Shown here in pieces: positions 44,256-51,635 of a DNA stretch of 64,000 nucleotides. Each line of letters opens with the position of its first letter. Positions within the stretch are counted from its first letter, which is position 1. The stretch covers positions 124,001 to 188,000 of the forward strand of contig NZ_JAHUXH010000007.1 in assembly GCF_019219825.1 (NCBI RefSeq), read 5' to 3'. The translations under genes and the position numbers were made by a program. The stretch is from Streptomyces sp. TRM70350 (GTDB lineage: Bacteria; Actinomycetota; Actinomycetes; Streptomycetales; Streptomycetaceae). Under the pieces are notes generated by a model. It saw nothing but the letters and a program-made list of their open reading frames with translations, was not told where the DNA came from and did no database searches.

Positions 44256-45191
44256 CTACGAATGCCCCAGCTCCGCCGCTTCCTCGTCGGAGACCTCGGG
44301 CACGGACCCCGAATCCCGCCCCGGCCGCAGCGGAAACGGATCCACCCGCGTCTCGTCGATCACCGGCGGAGCCGGCTGCGGTGGCTTCGGCATGACCGCC
44401 GCCTCTGAGTGGCCCCCGCAGCCGTACGCCAGCGACACCACCCGGCCGTCGGCCGGTGAGAACTCGTTCGCGCAGACCCCGAAGGCCTGCCCCAGCGACC
44501 CCCCGATCGGCACCAGGAAGCCGCACGTCACGCACGCCGCGGGCGCCGCCTGCGCCATCGGCGTCTTCGGGCCGTATGCCTCCTCCCAGCGGTCGGCGGC
44601 CACATGCAGCCCGTACCGCGAGAGCACCCGGGCGCGCCGCATGCCCAGTTCCTCCGCGACCGCCGCGATGGAGCCGCGTGTGGGCGCGGTCGGCAGCGCG
44701 GCCGGGGGCCCGGCGGTGACCTCGGCGTCCTCGGCCTCGACCAGTTCCGCCATGTCCGCGGAGACCGCGGAGACCGCGGAGTTCGGCGGCGGCTCCTCCT
44801 CGCCGGACCAGCCCGGCTCCAGCCGCAGATCCTCCGCGTCCGTGGGGAGGAGGTCGCCCGGCCCCATGTCGCCGGGGCGCAGCCGCTCGCTCCACGGCAC
44901 CCACTCCGGCGCCAGCAGCGCGTCGGGGCCGGGCAGCAGCACGACCTCGTCCAGCGTCACGATCTTCGCGCGCGACGCCCGCGCCACGGTCACGGCCCAG
45001 CGCCAGCCGCGGTACCCCAGCTCCTTGCACTCGAAGAGGTGCGTGACAACGCGGTCGCCCTCGGAGGCCACACCCACGTGCTCCCCGACGACGCCGGGCG
45101 CGGCGGCCTCCTCGGCCGCGGCACGGGCTAGGTCGACGGCCTCGGCGCACAGGCGGTCGGGGGTGCGGCTTCGCGTTGTCGCTGCGCTCAC
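44256..45191 (-). CDS. DUF3027 protein with a putative zinc site
   Basis: The 311-residue protein contains the DUF3027 core (YRGWRWAVTVARASRAKIVT; SGEEEPPPN) and a C-terminal Cys cluster CVTCGFLVPIGG, VCANEF, YGCGGHSE that probably binds zinc. The middle is acidic and includes SAVSAVSAD, encoded by 9-bp repeats of GCGGAGACC near 44757. It starts with GTG 45191 and is divergent from the MFS gene. It is an actinobacterial family of unknown function. Confidence 0.85.
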   Translation of the reverse strand: MSAATTRSRTPDRLCAEAVDLARAAAEEAAAPGVVGEHVGVASEGDRVVTHLFECKELGYRGWRWAVTVARASRAKIVTLDEVVLLPGPDALLAPEWVPWSERLRPGDMGPGDLLPTDAEDLRLEPGWSGEEEPPPNSAVSAVSADMAELVEAEDAEVTAGPPAALPTAPTRGSIAAVAEELGMRRARVLSRYGLHVAADRWEEAYGPKTPMAQAAPAACVTCGFLVPIGGSLGQAFGVCANEFSPADGRVVSLAYGCGGHSEAAVMPKPPQPAPPVIDETRVDPFPLRPGRDSGSVPEVSDEEAAELGHS

Positions 45192-45484
45192 AGGTATCGC
45201 TTCTCTCCTACGCCGTCTCTCAGTGCGCCTGCCGGAAGGCGACGGGCCGGACGGAGCGGACCTGGGGACCGCGTCGACGTCCGCGCCCTGTCGCGCTCGG
45301 GCGCACCTGTGTCATCCATTCTGCGGGATGGCCGAGAGGCGCGCGGCCGAGAACGTTTCGCCACGGCGCGCTACGCACGCTACCCCTTCACCGCCGCTGG
45401 GCCTACACCGACGGCTCATGATCGCCACGAAGCGCGCGTCCAGACGCGCCGGAACCGCACTACCGACGCCCATCTCAGGGCACT

Positions 45485-46918
45485 ATGAACGTCGTGGCAA
45501 CCGCAAGGTCGCCCCAGGGCACCTCCGGAACGGATGGGGTCAAGGGGAACAACCGACGCGGCGGAGCGGGCCGGACGGGCGGCCCGCTCCGCTCGATCAC
45601 CCGTGCCCTGCACTTCCCGGTGACCGGCACCGCCCGCGGCATCCGCAAGGCCACGCACGCGCACGGCGCCGGCGAGTCCGGCCTCGGCAAGCTCATCGAA
45701 CTGCACGGGGTGAACGGCGCCGGCGACGTCATGATCACCATCGCCCTCGCCTCCACCGTCTTCTTCGCCGTCCCCACCGACGAGGCCCGCGGCCGCGTCG
45801 CCCTCTACCTCGCGATCACGATGGCGCCGTTCACCCTTCTCGCGCCCGTGATCGGCCCCCTCCTCGACCGCCTCCCGCACGGCCGCCGCGCGGCGATGGC
45901 GGGCGCGATGCTGGCCCGGGCGCTGCTCGCGCTGGTGCTGTCCGGCGCGGTGATCAACGGCAGCATCGAGATGTACCCGGCGGCGCTCGGCGTGCTGGTC
46001 GCGTCCAAGGCCTACGGGGTCGTCCGCAGCGCCGTCGTGCCCCGTCTCCTCCCGCCCCACTTCTCGCTGGTGAAGGCCAACTCCCGGGTCACCCTCGGCG
46101 GCCTGCTCGCCACCGGCGTGGCCGCGCCGATCGGTGCGGGGCTGCAGGCGCTCGGCCCGCGCTGGCCGCTGTACGGGGCTTTCGTGATCTTCATCGCCGG
46201 TACGTTTCTCTCCTTCTCCCTGCCGCACAAGGTCGACTCGGCCAAGGGGGAGGACACCGCGCTGCTCGCGGCGGACGAGGCGCATCTGCACGGCCCGCAC
46301 CGCAAGCCGGTCAAGCGTCCGGGCCTGCGCACGGTCGGCATCGCGGTCACACACGCCCTGGCCGTGAACGCGGCGATCCGCTGCCTGGCCGGGTTCCTGA
46401 TCTTCTTCCTGGCGTTCCTGCTGCGCGAGCATCCGCTGGCCGGGCAGAGCGCGGCGGTGTCGCTGGGCATGGTGGCGGTCGCGGCCGGGGTGGGCAACGC
46501 GCTCGGCACGGCGGTCGGGGCGTGGCTGAAGGCACGGGCGCCTGAGCTGATCATCGTGACGGTCGTCGCGGTGGAGCTGGCGGTCGCGGTGACGGCGGCG
46601 CTGTTCTTCAGCGCGTTCCTGGTGGCGTGCCTGGCGGCGGTCGCCGGGTTCGCGCAGGCGCTGGCGAAGCTGTCGCTGGACGCGCTGATCCAGCGGGACG
46701 TACCGGAGCTGGTGCGCACCTCGGCGTTCGCGCGCTCGGAGACGCTGCTGCAGATGTCCTGGGTGCTGGGCGGCGCGATCGGCATCGCCCTGCCGCTGAA
46801 CGGCACCCTGGGCATGACGGTGGCCGCCGCCGTCCTGGCCGCCGGCTGGCTGACCACCGTCCGCGGCCTGCTCGGCTCCGCCCGTCAGGGCGGCCGCACT
46901 CGTCCGCGAGCGGCCTGA
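45485..46918 (+). CDS. MFS-type membrane transporter
   Basis: The product is up to 477 residues with about twelve helices after a basic, Gly-rich N-terminal tail of about 75 residues. Segments such as LLAPVIGPLLDRLPHGRRAA (motif A-like) and YGVVRSAVVPRLLPPHFSLV are typical of actinobacterial MFS proteins. The start is uncertain. ATG 45485 overlaps a CACTAT -10-like element whose natural leaderless start would be GTG 45494, three codons later. The 293-bp gap to the divergent DUF3027 gene contains no other gene. Substrate unknown. Confidence 0.85.
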   Translation: MNVVATARSPQGTSGTDGVKGNNRRGGAGRTGGPLRSITRALHFPVTGTARGIRKATHAHGAGESGLGKLIELHGVNGAGDVMITIALASTVFFAVPTDEARGRVALYLAITMAPFTLLAPVIGPLLDRLPHGRRAAMAGAMLARALLALVLSGAVINGSIEMYPAALGVLVASKAYGVVRSAVVPRLLPPHFSLVKANSRVTLGGLLATGVAAPIGAGLQALGPRWPLYGAFVIFIAGTFLSFSLPHKVDSAKGEDTALLAADEAHLHGPHRKPVKRPGLRTVGIAVTHALAVNAAIRCLAGFLIFFLAFLLREHPLAGQSAAVSLGMVAVAAGVGNALGTAVGAWLKARAPELIIVTVVAVELAVAVTAALFFSAFLVACLAAVAGFAQALAKLSLDALIQRDVPELVRTSAFARSETLLQMSWVLGGAIGIALPLNGTLGMTVAAAVLAAGWLTTVRGLLGSARQGGRTRPRAA

Positions 46919-46980
46919 CGGACGGCACGCCCCGTACCCCGCATGGGGAGGCCACTGGACGTGACCGATAGCCTTCAGCC

Positions 46981-47451
46981 ATGACCATGCAATCCGCTGT
47001 GCGACGCCGCCGCGCCGTCGCCGCCGCCGGCGCCGTTTCCGCCGGACTGCTTGTCCTGTCGGCCTGCGACAAGCCGACGCCGATGGCCACGATCACCGTC
47101 GGTTCCAGCTCGGTCCACTCCGAGGCGACCTGCTACAGCGAGGACGCCGCCCTGAAGACCGCGGAGCTGACCGAGTGCCTGAAGGACTCGGACATCAAGT
47201 CCATCTCGGTCGATCCCGACGAAACCGTTCGCTTCGGCGTGGACCCGGAGATCGCGGACAAGGGCTGGACCATCCTGATGAACGGCCAGCCGCTCACCGA
47301 CTCCAGCACCAAGACCTACCGCACCATCCCGGGCAGCGTGTTCTTCAACGCCCAGTACGGCGCCCAGGGCGACTCCACGCTGGTCTCCATCAGGGAGGGC
47401 GAGCAGGAGGTCACCGGCGTGTGGTCCTTCAAGCTGAAGAAGGAGTCCTGA
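46981..47451 (+). CDS. DUF2771 lipoprotein
   Basis: The 156-residue protein has a basic N-terminus, a hydrophobic segment and the lipobox VLSACDK, so Cys29 would be lipidated and the protein anchored outside the membrane. The mature part matches the actinobacterial DUF2771 pattern (ITVGSSSVHSEATCYS, GVWSFKLKK), with two further cysteines that may pair. It lies directly upstream of mqnB with only one base between stop and start, so the two are translated together. Function unknown. Confidence 0.85.
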   Translation: MTMQSAVRRRRAVAAAGAVSAGLLVLSACDKPTPMATITVGSSSVHSEATCYSEDAALKTAELTECLKDSDIKSISVDPDETVRFGVDPEIADKGWTILMNGQPLTDSSTKTYRTIPGSVFFNAQYGAQGDSTLVSIREGEQEVTGVWSFKLKKES

Positions 47452-47452
47452 C

Positions 47453-48109
47453 ACGTCCGCCGTACCCCGTGTCCTGGTAGCCACCGCGGTCCCCGCCGAG
47501 CGGGACGCGGTGGCCCGGACGTTCTCCGGGCAGGTCGTCGCGGTGGGCGTCGGCCCCGCAGGCGCCGCCGCCCGCACCGCGACCGCCCTGACCGAGGCCG
47601 CCCGCGACGGCCGCCCCTTCCGGCTGGTCGTCTCGGCCGGCATCGCCGGCGGCTTCGCCCCCGAGGCGCCCGTCGGCTCGCTGGTCGTCGCCGACGAGAT
47701 CACCGCCGCCGATCTGGGCGCCGAGACCGCCGAGGGCTTCCTGCCGGTCACCGAGCTGGGCTTCGGCACCGTCACCCACCGTCCGCCACAAGCACTCGTA
47801 CGGGACACCGCGACCGCCACCGGGGCCCGCCCCGGCACGGTCCTCACCGTCTCCACGGTGACCGGCACCGCCGCCCGCGCCGCCGCCCTGCGCGCCCACC
47901 ACCCGCGGGCCCTCGCCGAGGCCATGGAGGGCTTCGGCGTCGCCGAGGCCGCCGCCGTGCACGGCGCGCCCGTGCTGGAGGTGCGCGCGATCTCCAACCC
48001 GGTCGGCCCGCGCGACCGCGCCGCCTGGCGGATCGGCGAGGCCCTTCAGGCGCTCACGGACGGCTTCGGGAAGCTCGCCCCCGTTCTGGAGAGTTGGAGA
48101 CCGGCATGA
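47453..48109 (+). CDS. mqnB: Futalosine hydrolase, apparently starting at ACG
   Basis: The 218-residue nucleosidase cleaves futalosine in the alternative menaquinone pathway. Nucleoside-phosphorylase-like segments are VVSAGIAGGFAPEAPVGSLV and AEAMEGFGVAEAAAVHGAPV followed by EVRAISN. The conserved first strand (VPRVLVATAVPAERDAVART) lies upstream of the first in-frame GTG (47510), and that frame has no ATG, GTG or TTG before an upstream stop at 47435. ACG 47453, seven bases after a perfect AAGGAG (47440-47445), restores the normal N-terminus, so an ATG-to-ACG change or rare start use is inferred. Its stop overlaps mqnD (ATGA). Confidence 0.88.
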   Translation, partial: TSAVPRVLVATAVPAERDAVARTFSGQVVAVGVGPAGAAARTATALTEAARDGRPFRLVVSAGIAGGFAPEAPVGSLVVADEITAADLGAETAEGFLPVTELGFGTVTHRPPQALVRDTATATGARPGTVLTVSTVTGTAARAAALRAHHPRALAEAMEGFGVAEAAAVHGAPVLEVRAISNPVGPRDRAAWRIGEALQALTDGFGKLAPVLESWRPA

Positions 48110-48948
48110 GCCGTCTGCGCATCGCGTACTCCCCCTGCCCCAACGACACCTTCGTCTTCGACGCCCTCGCCCACGGCCGCGTCCCCGGCGCGCCCGCGCT
48201 CGACGTGACCTTCGCGGACATCGACGTCACCAACGGCATGGCCGAGCGCGGCGAGCTGGACGTGCTGAAGGTGTCGTACGCCGTGCTGCCGTACGTCCTC
48301 GGCACCTACACCCTGCTGCCGTGCGGCGGCGCGCTGGGGCGGGGCTGCGGCCCGCTGGTGCTCACCAGGGAGCCCGGTGTCGACCTCACCGGACGCACGG
48401 TCGCGGTGCCGAGCGAGAAGTCGACGGCGTATCTGCTGTTCCGCCTGTGGGCCGCCGACACACTGCCCGGGGCGGTGGGCGAGATCGTGGTCATGCCCTT
48501 CCACGAGATCATGCCCGCCGTGCGGGACGGGAAGGTCGACGCGGGACTCGTCATCCACGAGGCGCGCTTCACGTACCAGAACTACGGTCTGCACAGGCTC
48601 GCCGACATGGGCGAGCACTGGGAGCACACCACCGGGCTGCCGATCCCGCTGGGCGCGATCGTCGCGAAGCGGTCGCTGGGCGCTCAGACGCTGACGCGGC
48701 TCGCCGCGGCCATGCGCACCTCCGTGCACATGGCCTGGGACGACCCCGAGGCGTCCCGCCCGTACGTCATGGCGCACGCCCAGGAGATGGACCCGGTCGT
48801 CGCCGAGCAGCACATCGGGCTGTACGTCAACGAGTTCACCGCCGGCCTCGGCGAGGACGGCTACGCGGCCGTACGCGGTCTGCTCACCCGTGCGGCGGCC
48901 GAGGGGCTGGTGCCGCCCCTCGGCCCGGACGCGCTGGACTTCCCGTAG
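48106..48948 (+). CDS. mqnD: 1,4-dihydroxy-6-naphthoate synthase
   Basis: The 280-residue protein matches MqnD, which converts cyclic de-hypoxanthine futalosine to 1,4-dihydroxy-6-naphthoate in the futalosine route to menaquinone. Typical segments are RIAYSPCPNDTFVFDALAHG, LPCGGALGRGCGPLVL, VPSEKSTAYLLFRLWAA and the His-containing PFHEIMPAVRDGKVDAGLVI. The ATG at 48106 overlaps the mqnB stop, so the lipoprotein gene, mqnB and mqnD form one coupled unit. It converges with the cold-shock gene three bases away. Confidence 0.95.
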   Translation: MSRLRIAYSPCPNDTFVFDALAHGRVPGAPALDVTFADIDVTNGMAERGELDVLKVSYAVLPYVLGTYTLLPCGGALGRGCGPLVLTREPGVDLTGRTVAVPSEKSTAYLLFRLWAADTLPGAVGEIVVMPFHEIMPAVRDGKVDAGLVIHEARFTYQNYGLHRLADMGEHWEHTTGLPIPLGAIVAKRSLGAQTLTRLAAAMRTSVHMAWDDPEASRPYVMAHAQEMDPVVAEQHIGLYVNEFTAGLGEDGYAAVRGLLTRAAAEGLVPPLGPDALDFP

Positions 48949-48951
48949 TGG

Positions 48952-49335
48952 CTACACGTCGAGCTGGTCGGCGACCGCCCGGAGCAGACCGGCGATCTTC
49001 TTGCCGGAGGCCTTGTCGGGGTAGCGGCCCTTTTCGAGCATCGGAGTGATGTTCTCCAGGAGCGTGGTCAGGTCCTGGACGATGGACGCCAGCTCGTCCG
49101 GCTTCCTGCGCTGCGCGGCCGCGACGGACGGGGTCGGGTCCAGAAGGGTGACCGACAGGGCCTGGTCGCCGCGCTGCCCGGCGACGACTCCGAACTCCAC
49201 GCGCTGTCCCGGCTTGAGCGTCTCGACTCCGGCGGGGAGAACCGAGGAATGGACGAAGACGTCACCGCCGTCGTCACGGGAGAGAAAGCCGAAGCCCTTC
49301 TCGCTGTTGAACCACTTGACCTTGCCGGTAGGCAC
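48952..49335 (-). CDS. Cold-shock-domain protein with C-terminal extension
   Basis: Residues 1-68 form a cold-shock domain with both RNA-binding motifs, [14 protein letters not shown] and DVFVHSSVL. Residues 70-127 are an additional helical tail ([34 protein letters not shown]) absent from classic Csp proteins, giving 127 residues in total. It probably acts as an RNA chaperone. The start is GTG 49335 with GAGGAC upstream. The same arrangement next to mqnD is known from Streptomyces. Confidence 0.93.
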   Translation of the reverse strand: MPTGKVKWFNSEKGFGFLSRDDGGDVFVHSSVLPAGVETLKPGQRVEFGVVAGQRGDQALSVTLLDPTPSVAAAQRRKPDELASIVQDLTTLLENITPMLEKGRYPDKASGKKIAGLLRAVADQLDV

Positions 49336-49499
49336 GTCTGTCCTCGTCCTCGTACTCGTCGGAAAACTGCTTCGGAAACGGCTCTTGATAGCACTGGGGC
49401 GGGTCCTCCGTGACCCGCCGGTACCAAGGCTAATGGTCTTCAGGCCGGTGACAAGACGTCGCCCGGTTGTTCCTTCGCGCTGGGAACTACCCTGGTCCG

Positions 49500-49751
49500 G
49501 TGCGTGACAAAACCCAACCGAATTCCGCCGGGCCCGGTGACCGACTGATCCGTGCCGGTGCCGTCGTCTTCCTCGTCGGGGCGGTGGCCACCCTGGTCAC
49601 GGTGGCTCCGCTCTTCCTCGGTACGACGCCTTTTCCGACGTACATGTTCGGATTGAGCATGCTCATGGGGGTCGGCTTCCTCATCGCCGGAGCGGGGCTG
49701 CTCCGGTCGATCGCGGCGGGGCGGCGTCAGGCGCGCGGCGCGTCGAGATAG
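49500..49751 (+). CDS. Small two-helix membrane protein
   Basis: The 83-residue product starts at GTG 49500, six bases after TACCCT (49488-49493), suggesting leaderless expression. It has helices at about 18-40 ([20 protein letters not shown]) and 46-68 ([20 protein letters not shown]) and a basic tail. Its last 25 bp overlap the end of the convergent HAD gene. Family not recognised. Confidence 0.7.
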   Translation: MRDKTQPNSAGPGDRLIRAGAVVFLVGAVATLVTVAPLFLGTTPFPTYMFGLSMLMGVGFLIAGAGLLRSIAAGRRQARGASR

Positions 49752-50353
49752 GCCGAAAGCCAGTCCGGGAACTCGCCCAGGCCGGTGAGTACGACGTCCG
49801 CGCCGGCCGCCGCGAGCTCCTCGGCGTCGCACGGGCCGGTCGCCACCGTCACCGACAGCGCCTCGGCCGCGCGGGCGCCGCGGACGTCGCCAGTGTGGTC
49901 GCCGACGTACACGCCCGCGCCGTACTCGCGCAGCGCCGCCGCCTTCGCCTCCGCCCACAGGTCGCCGACCACCGCGTCGGGCTCGATACCGAGGTGGGCG
50001 AGGTGCAGCTTGGCGTTGGGCTCGTACTTGGCGGTGACCACGACGGTCCGTCCACCGGCCGCGCGCACGGCCGCTATCGCCTCGTGCGCTCCGGCCATGG
50101 CGGGGGTCGCGGCGATGGCGATCGTCGGATACATCGCCCGGTAGACGTCGGCCGTCGCGGGGACCTCGTCCGCCGGGAACCAGTGCCGCAGCTCCTCCTC
50201 CAGCGGCGGCCCCAGCCGGGTGATCGCGAGATCGGCGTCGATGTACGTCCCCGTCCGCTCGGCCAGCGCCAGGTAGCAGGCGTGGATGCCGGGACGGGAG
50301 TCGATGAGCGTCATGTCGAGATCGAAGCCGACGGTGAGCGGGCGCGGGGTCAT
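49727..50353 (-). CDS. HAD-family phosphatase
   Basis: The 208-residue hydrolase has HAD motif I VGFDLDMTLIDS (nucleophile and acid/base Asp), motif II VVVTAKYEP, motif III Lys in AEAKAAALREYG, and motif IV YVGDHTGDVRGARAA. This is a phosphoglycolate-phosphatase-like layout with a helical cap. The start ATG 50353 follows CACAAT by seven bases on the minus strand, so it is probably leaderless; an ATG three codons upstream lies within that element. Substrate unknown. Confidence 0.9.
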   Translation of the reverse strand: MTPRPLTVGFDLDMTLIDSRPGIHACYLALAERTGTYIDADLAITRLGPPLEEELRHWFPADEVPATADVYRAMYPTIAIAATPAMAGAHEAIAAVRAAGGRTVVVTAKYEPNAKLHLAHLGIEPDAVVGDLWAEAKAAALREYGAGVYVGDHTGDVRGARAAEALSVTVATGPCDAEELAAAGADVVLTGLGEFPDWLSAYLDAPRA

Positions 50354-50505
50354 GCGGGCCATTGTGCCGAGTGGCCCCGAGGAGTGGTGTGCGGGGGCCG
50401 GGCCGGGTGCGGTTCGGCGGCGCCTCGAAGGGCGCGGCGAACCGCGATCAGCCACGACGGTCCGCAGACGCCCGACGGCCCCTCGCGGCACGTCCCGAGG
50501 AGCGC

Positions 50506-51480
50506 TCAGCCCTTCTTCTGGGACCGCCACACCAGGAACAGCGCCGACGCCACCGCCGCGCCCCGCACGACCCAGGGCCAGGTCTCGGCGAGGGCGTCGT
50601 TCATGTGGCCGTCGGCGATGGGGGTGCCCCAGCGGCCGTCGAGTCTGCCCCACAGCCAGCCGAAACCGGCGGCGACCGCGGTACCGGGCAGGATCATCAC
50701 CGCCCACTTCATCTCCCACCTGGTCAGACGGCGCGAGGCGTACGCGATGAGCCAGCCGACGGCGAGCGGGAGCAGGTTGCCGAGCACGGCTCCGGTGACC
50801 AGGAGGGCGGCGGCGAGCAGCAGGAGGGGGTTGTTCCAGTTGCCGGGGGACGGGAGGAACCGGCGACGCGGGGCGGGCTGGTCGGCGTCGGCCTCCTGGG
50901 TCTTCTGCGTCTTCCGGGGCACCGGCTCCGGGACGGCGTCCTTGTCCTCCTCCGGCGGCCTGAGCAGCTCCGGGATCTCCACGCCGCCGACGAACCCGGG
51001 CACGCTGTCGCCGACGCCGAAGGGGCTGCTGTCCACCCGCCACCAGTCGGGCTGGGCGGCACTGTCCCCGAGCTCGTGCTCGCCCGCGCGGTGCGGCGGG
51101 GCGGGGGCCTCCGGCTCGGCGTGCCGGGGCCCCGGCACGACCCGGCGCAGCCCCTTGCCCTTCGACCGGGGCCCCTTCTCCCGCTTCTCCCGCTTGTCCT
51201 GCTTGTCCCGCTGTACGGGCACGGCGGCGGCCGGCGGCTCCACGGCACCGTCACCGTCACCCGCCGCGGCGACCACCTCGTCCGGGCTGCCGATGCGGGC
51301 CAGGATGCGGCGGACGGCGGCGGGGCTGTCGACGACGGCCTTGGCGCGGCGCCGGTCGATCTCGTCGCGCAGCTGGGAGACCAGGCGCATGCGGATGGCG
51401 GAGGGCAGCTGCCGCTGCTGAGCCACGTCACCGACGCGGCTCAGATACTCGTAGACGACCTTGTCGCTCTCGATCCCCAC
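50506..51480 (-). CDS. Membrane protein with a soluble N-terminal helical domain
   Basis: The 324-residue protein begins with a helical region (SDKVVYEYLSRVGDVAQQRQ; RMRLVSQLRDEIDRRRAKAV; RRILARIGSPDEVV) like the small HAAS/DUF1700-type domains that partner with PadR regulators. A long charged linker (about 90-215) follows, then three or four hydrophobic helices (LLLLAAALLVTGAVLGNLLP; WAVMILPGTAVAAGFGWLW). GTG 51480 has GGAGGGGACAGC in front. The exact family is uncertain. Confidence 0.7.
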   Translation of the reverse strand: MGIESDKVVYEYLSRVGDVAQQRQLPSAIRMRLVSQLRDEIDRRRAKAVVDSPAAVRRILARIGSPDEVVAAAGDGDGAVEPPAAAVPVQRDKQDKREKREKGPRSKGKGLRRVVPGPRHAEPEAPAPPHRAGEHELGDSAAQPDWWRVDSSPFGVGDSVPGFVGGVEIPELLRPPEEDKDAVPEPVPRKTQKTQEADADQPAPRRRFLPSPGNWNNPLLLLAAALLVTGAVLGNLLPLAVGWLIAYASRRLTRWEMKWAVMILPGTAVAAGFGWLWGRLDGRWGTPIADGHMNDALAETWPWVVRGAAVASALFLVWRSQKKG

Positions 51481-51635
51481 GCTGTCCCCTCCGGGGCGGG
51501 TGTGCCGGTTTCCCCGTGCCACGACGTTAGCGCAGGGTGATCCAGCCGTTCGCCGTGCTGACGCGGCTTGTCCCAGCCCCGCCCGGCATGCGGATGCTCC
51601 GCGCGTCCCGGCGCCGACCCGCTACCGTTGGCCGG

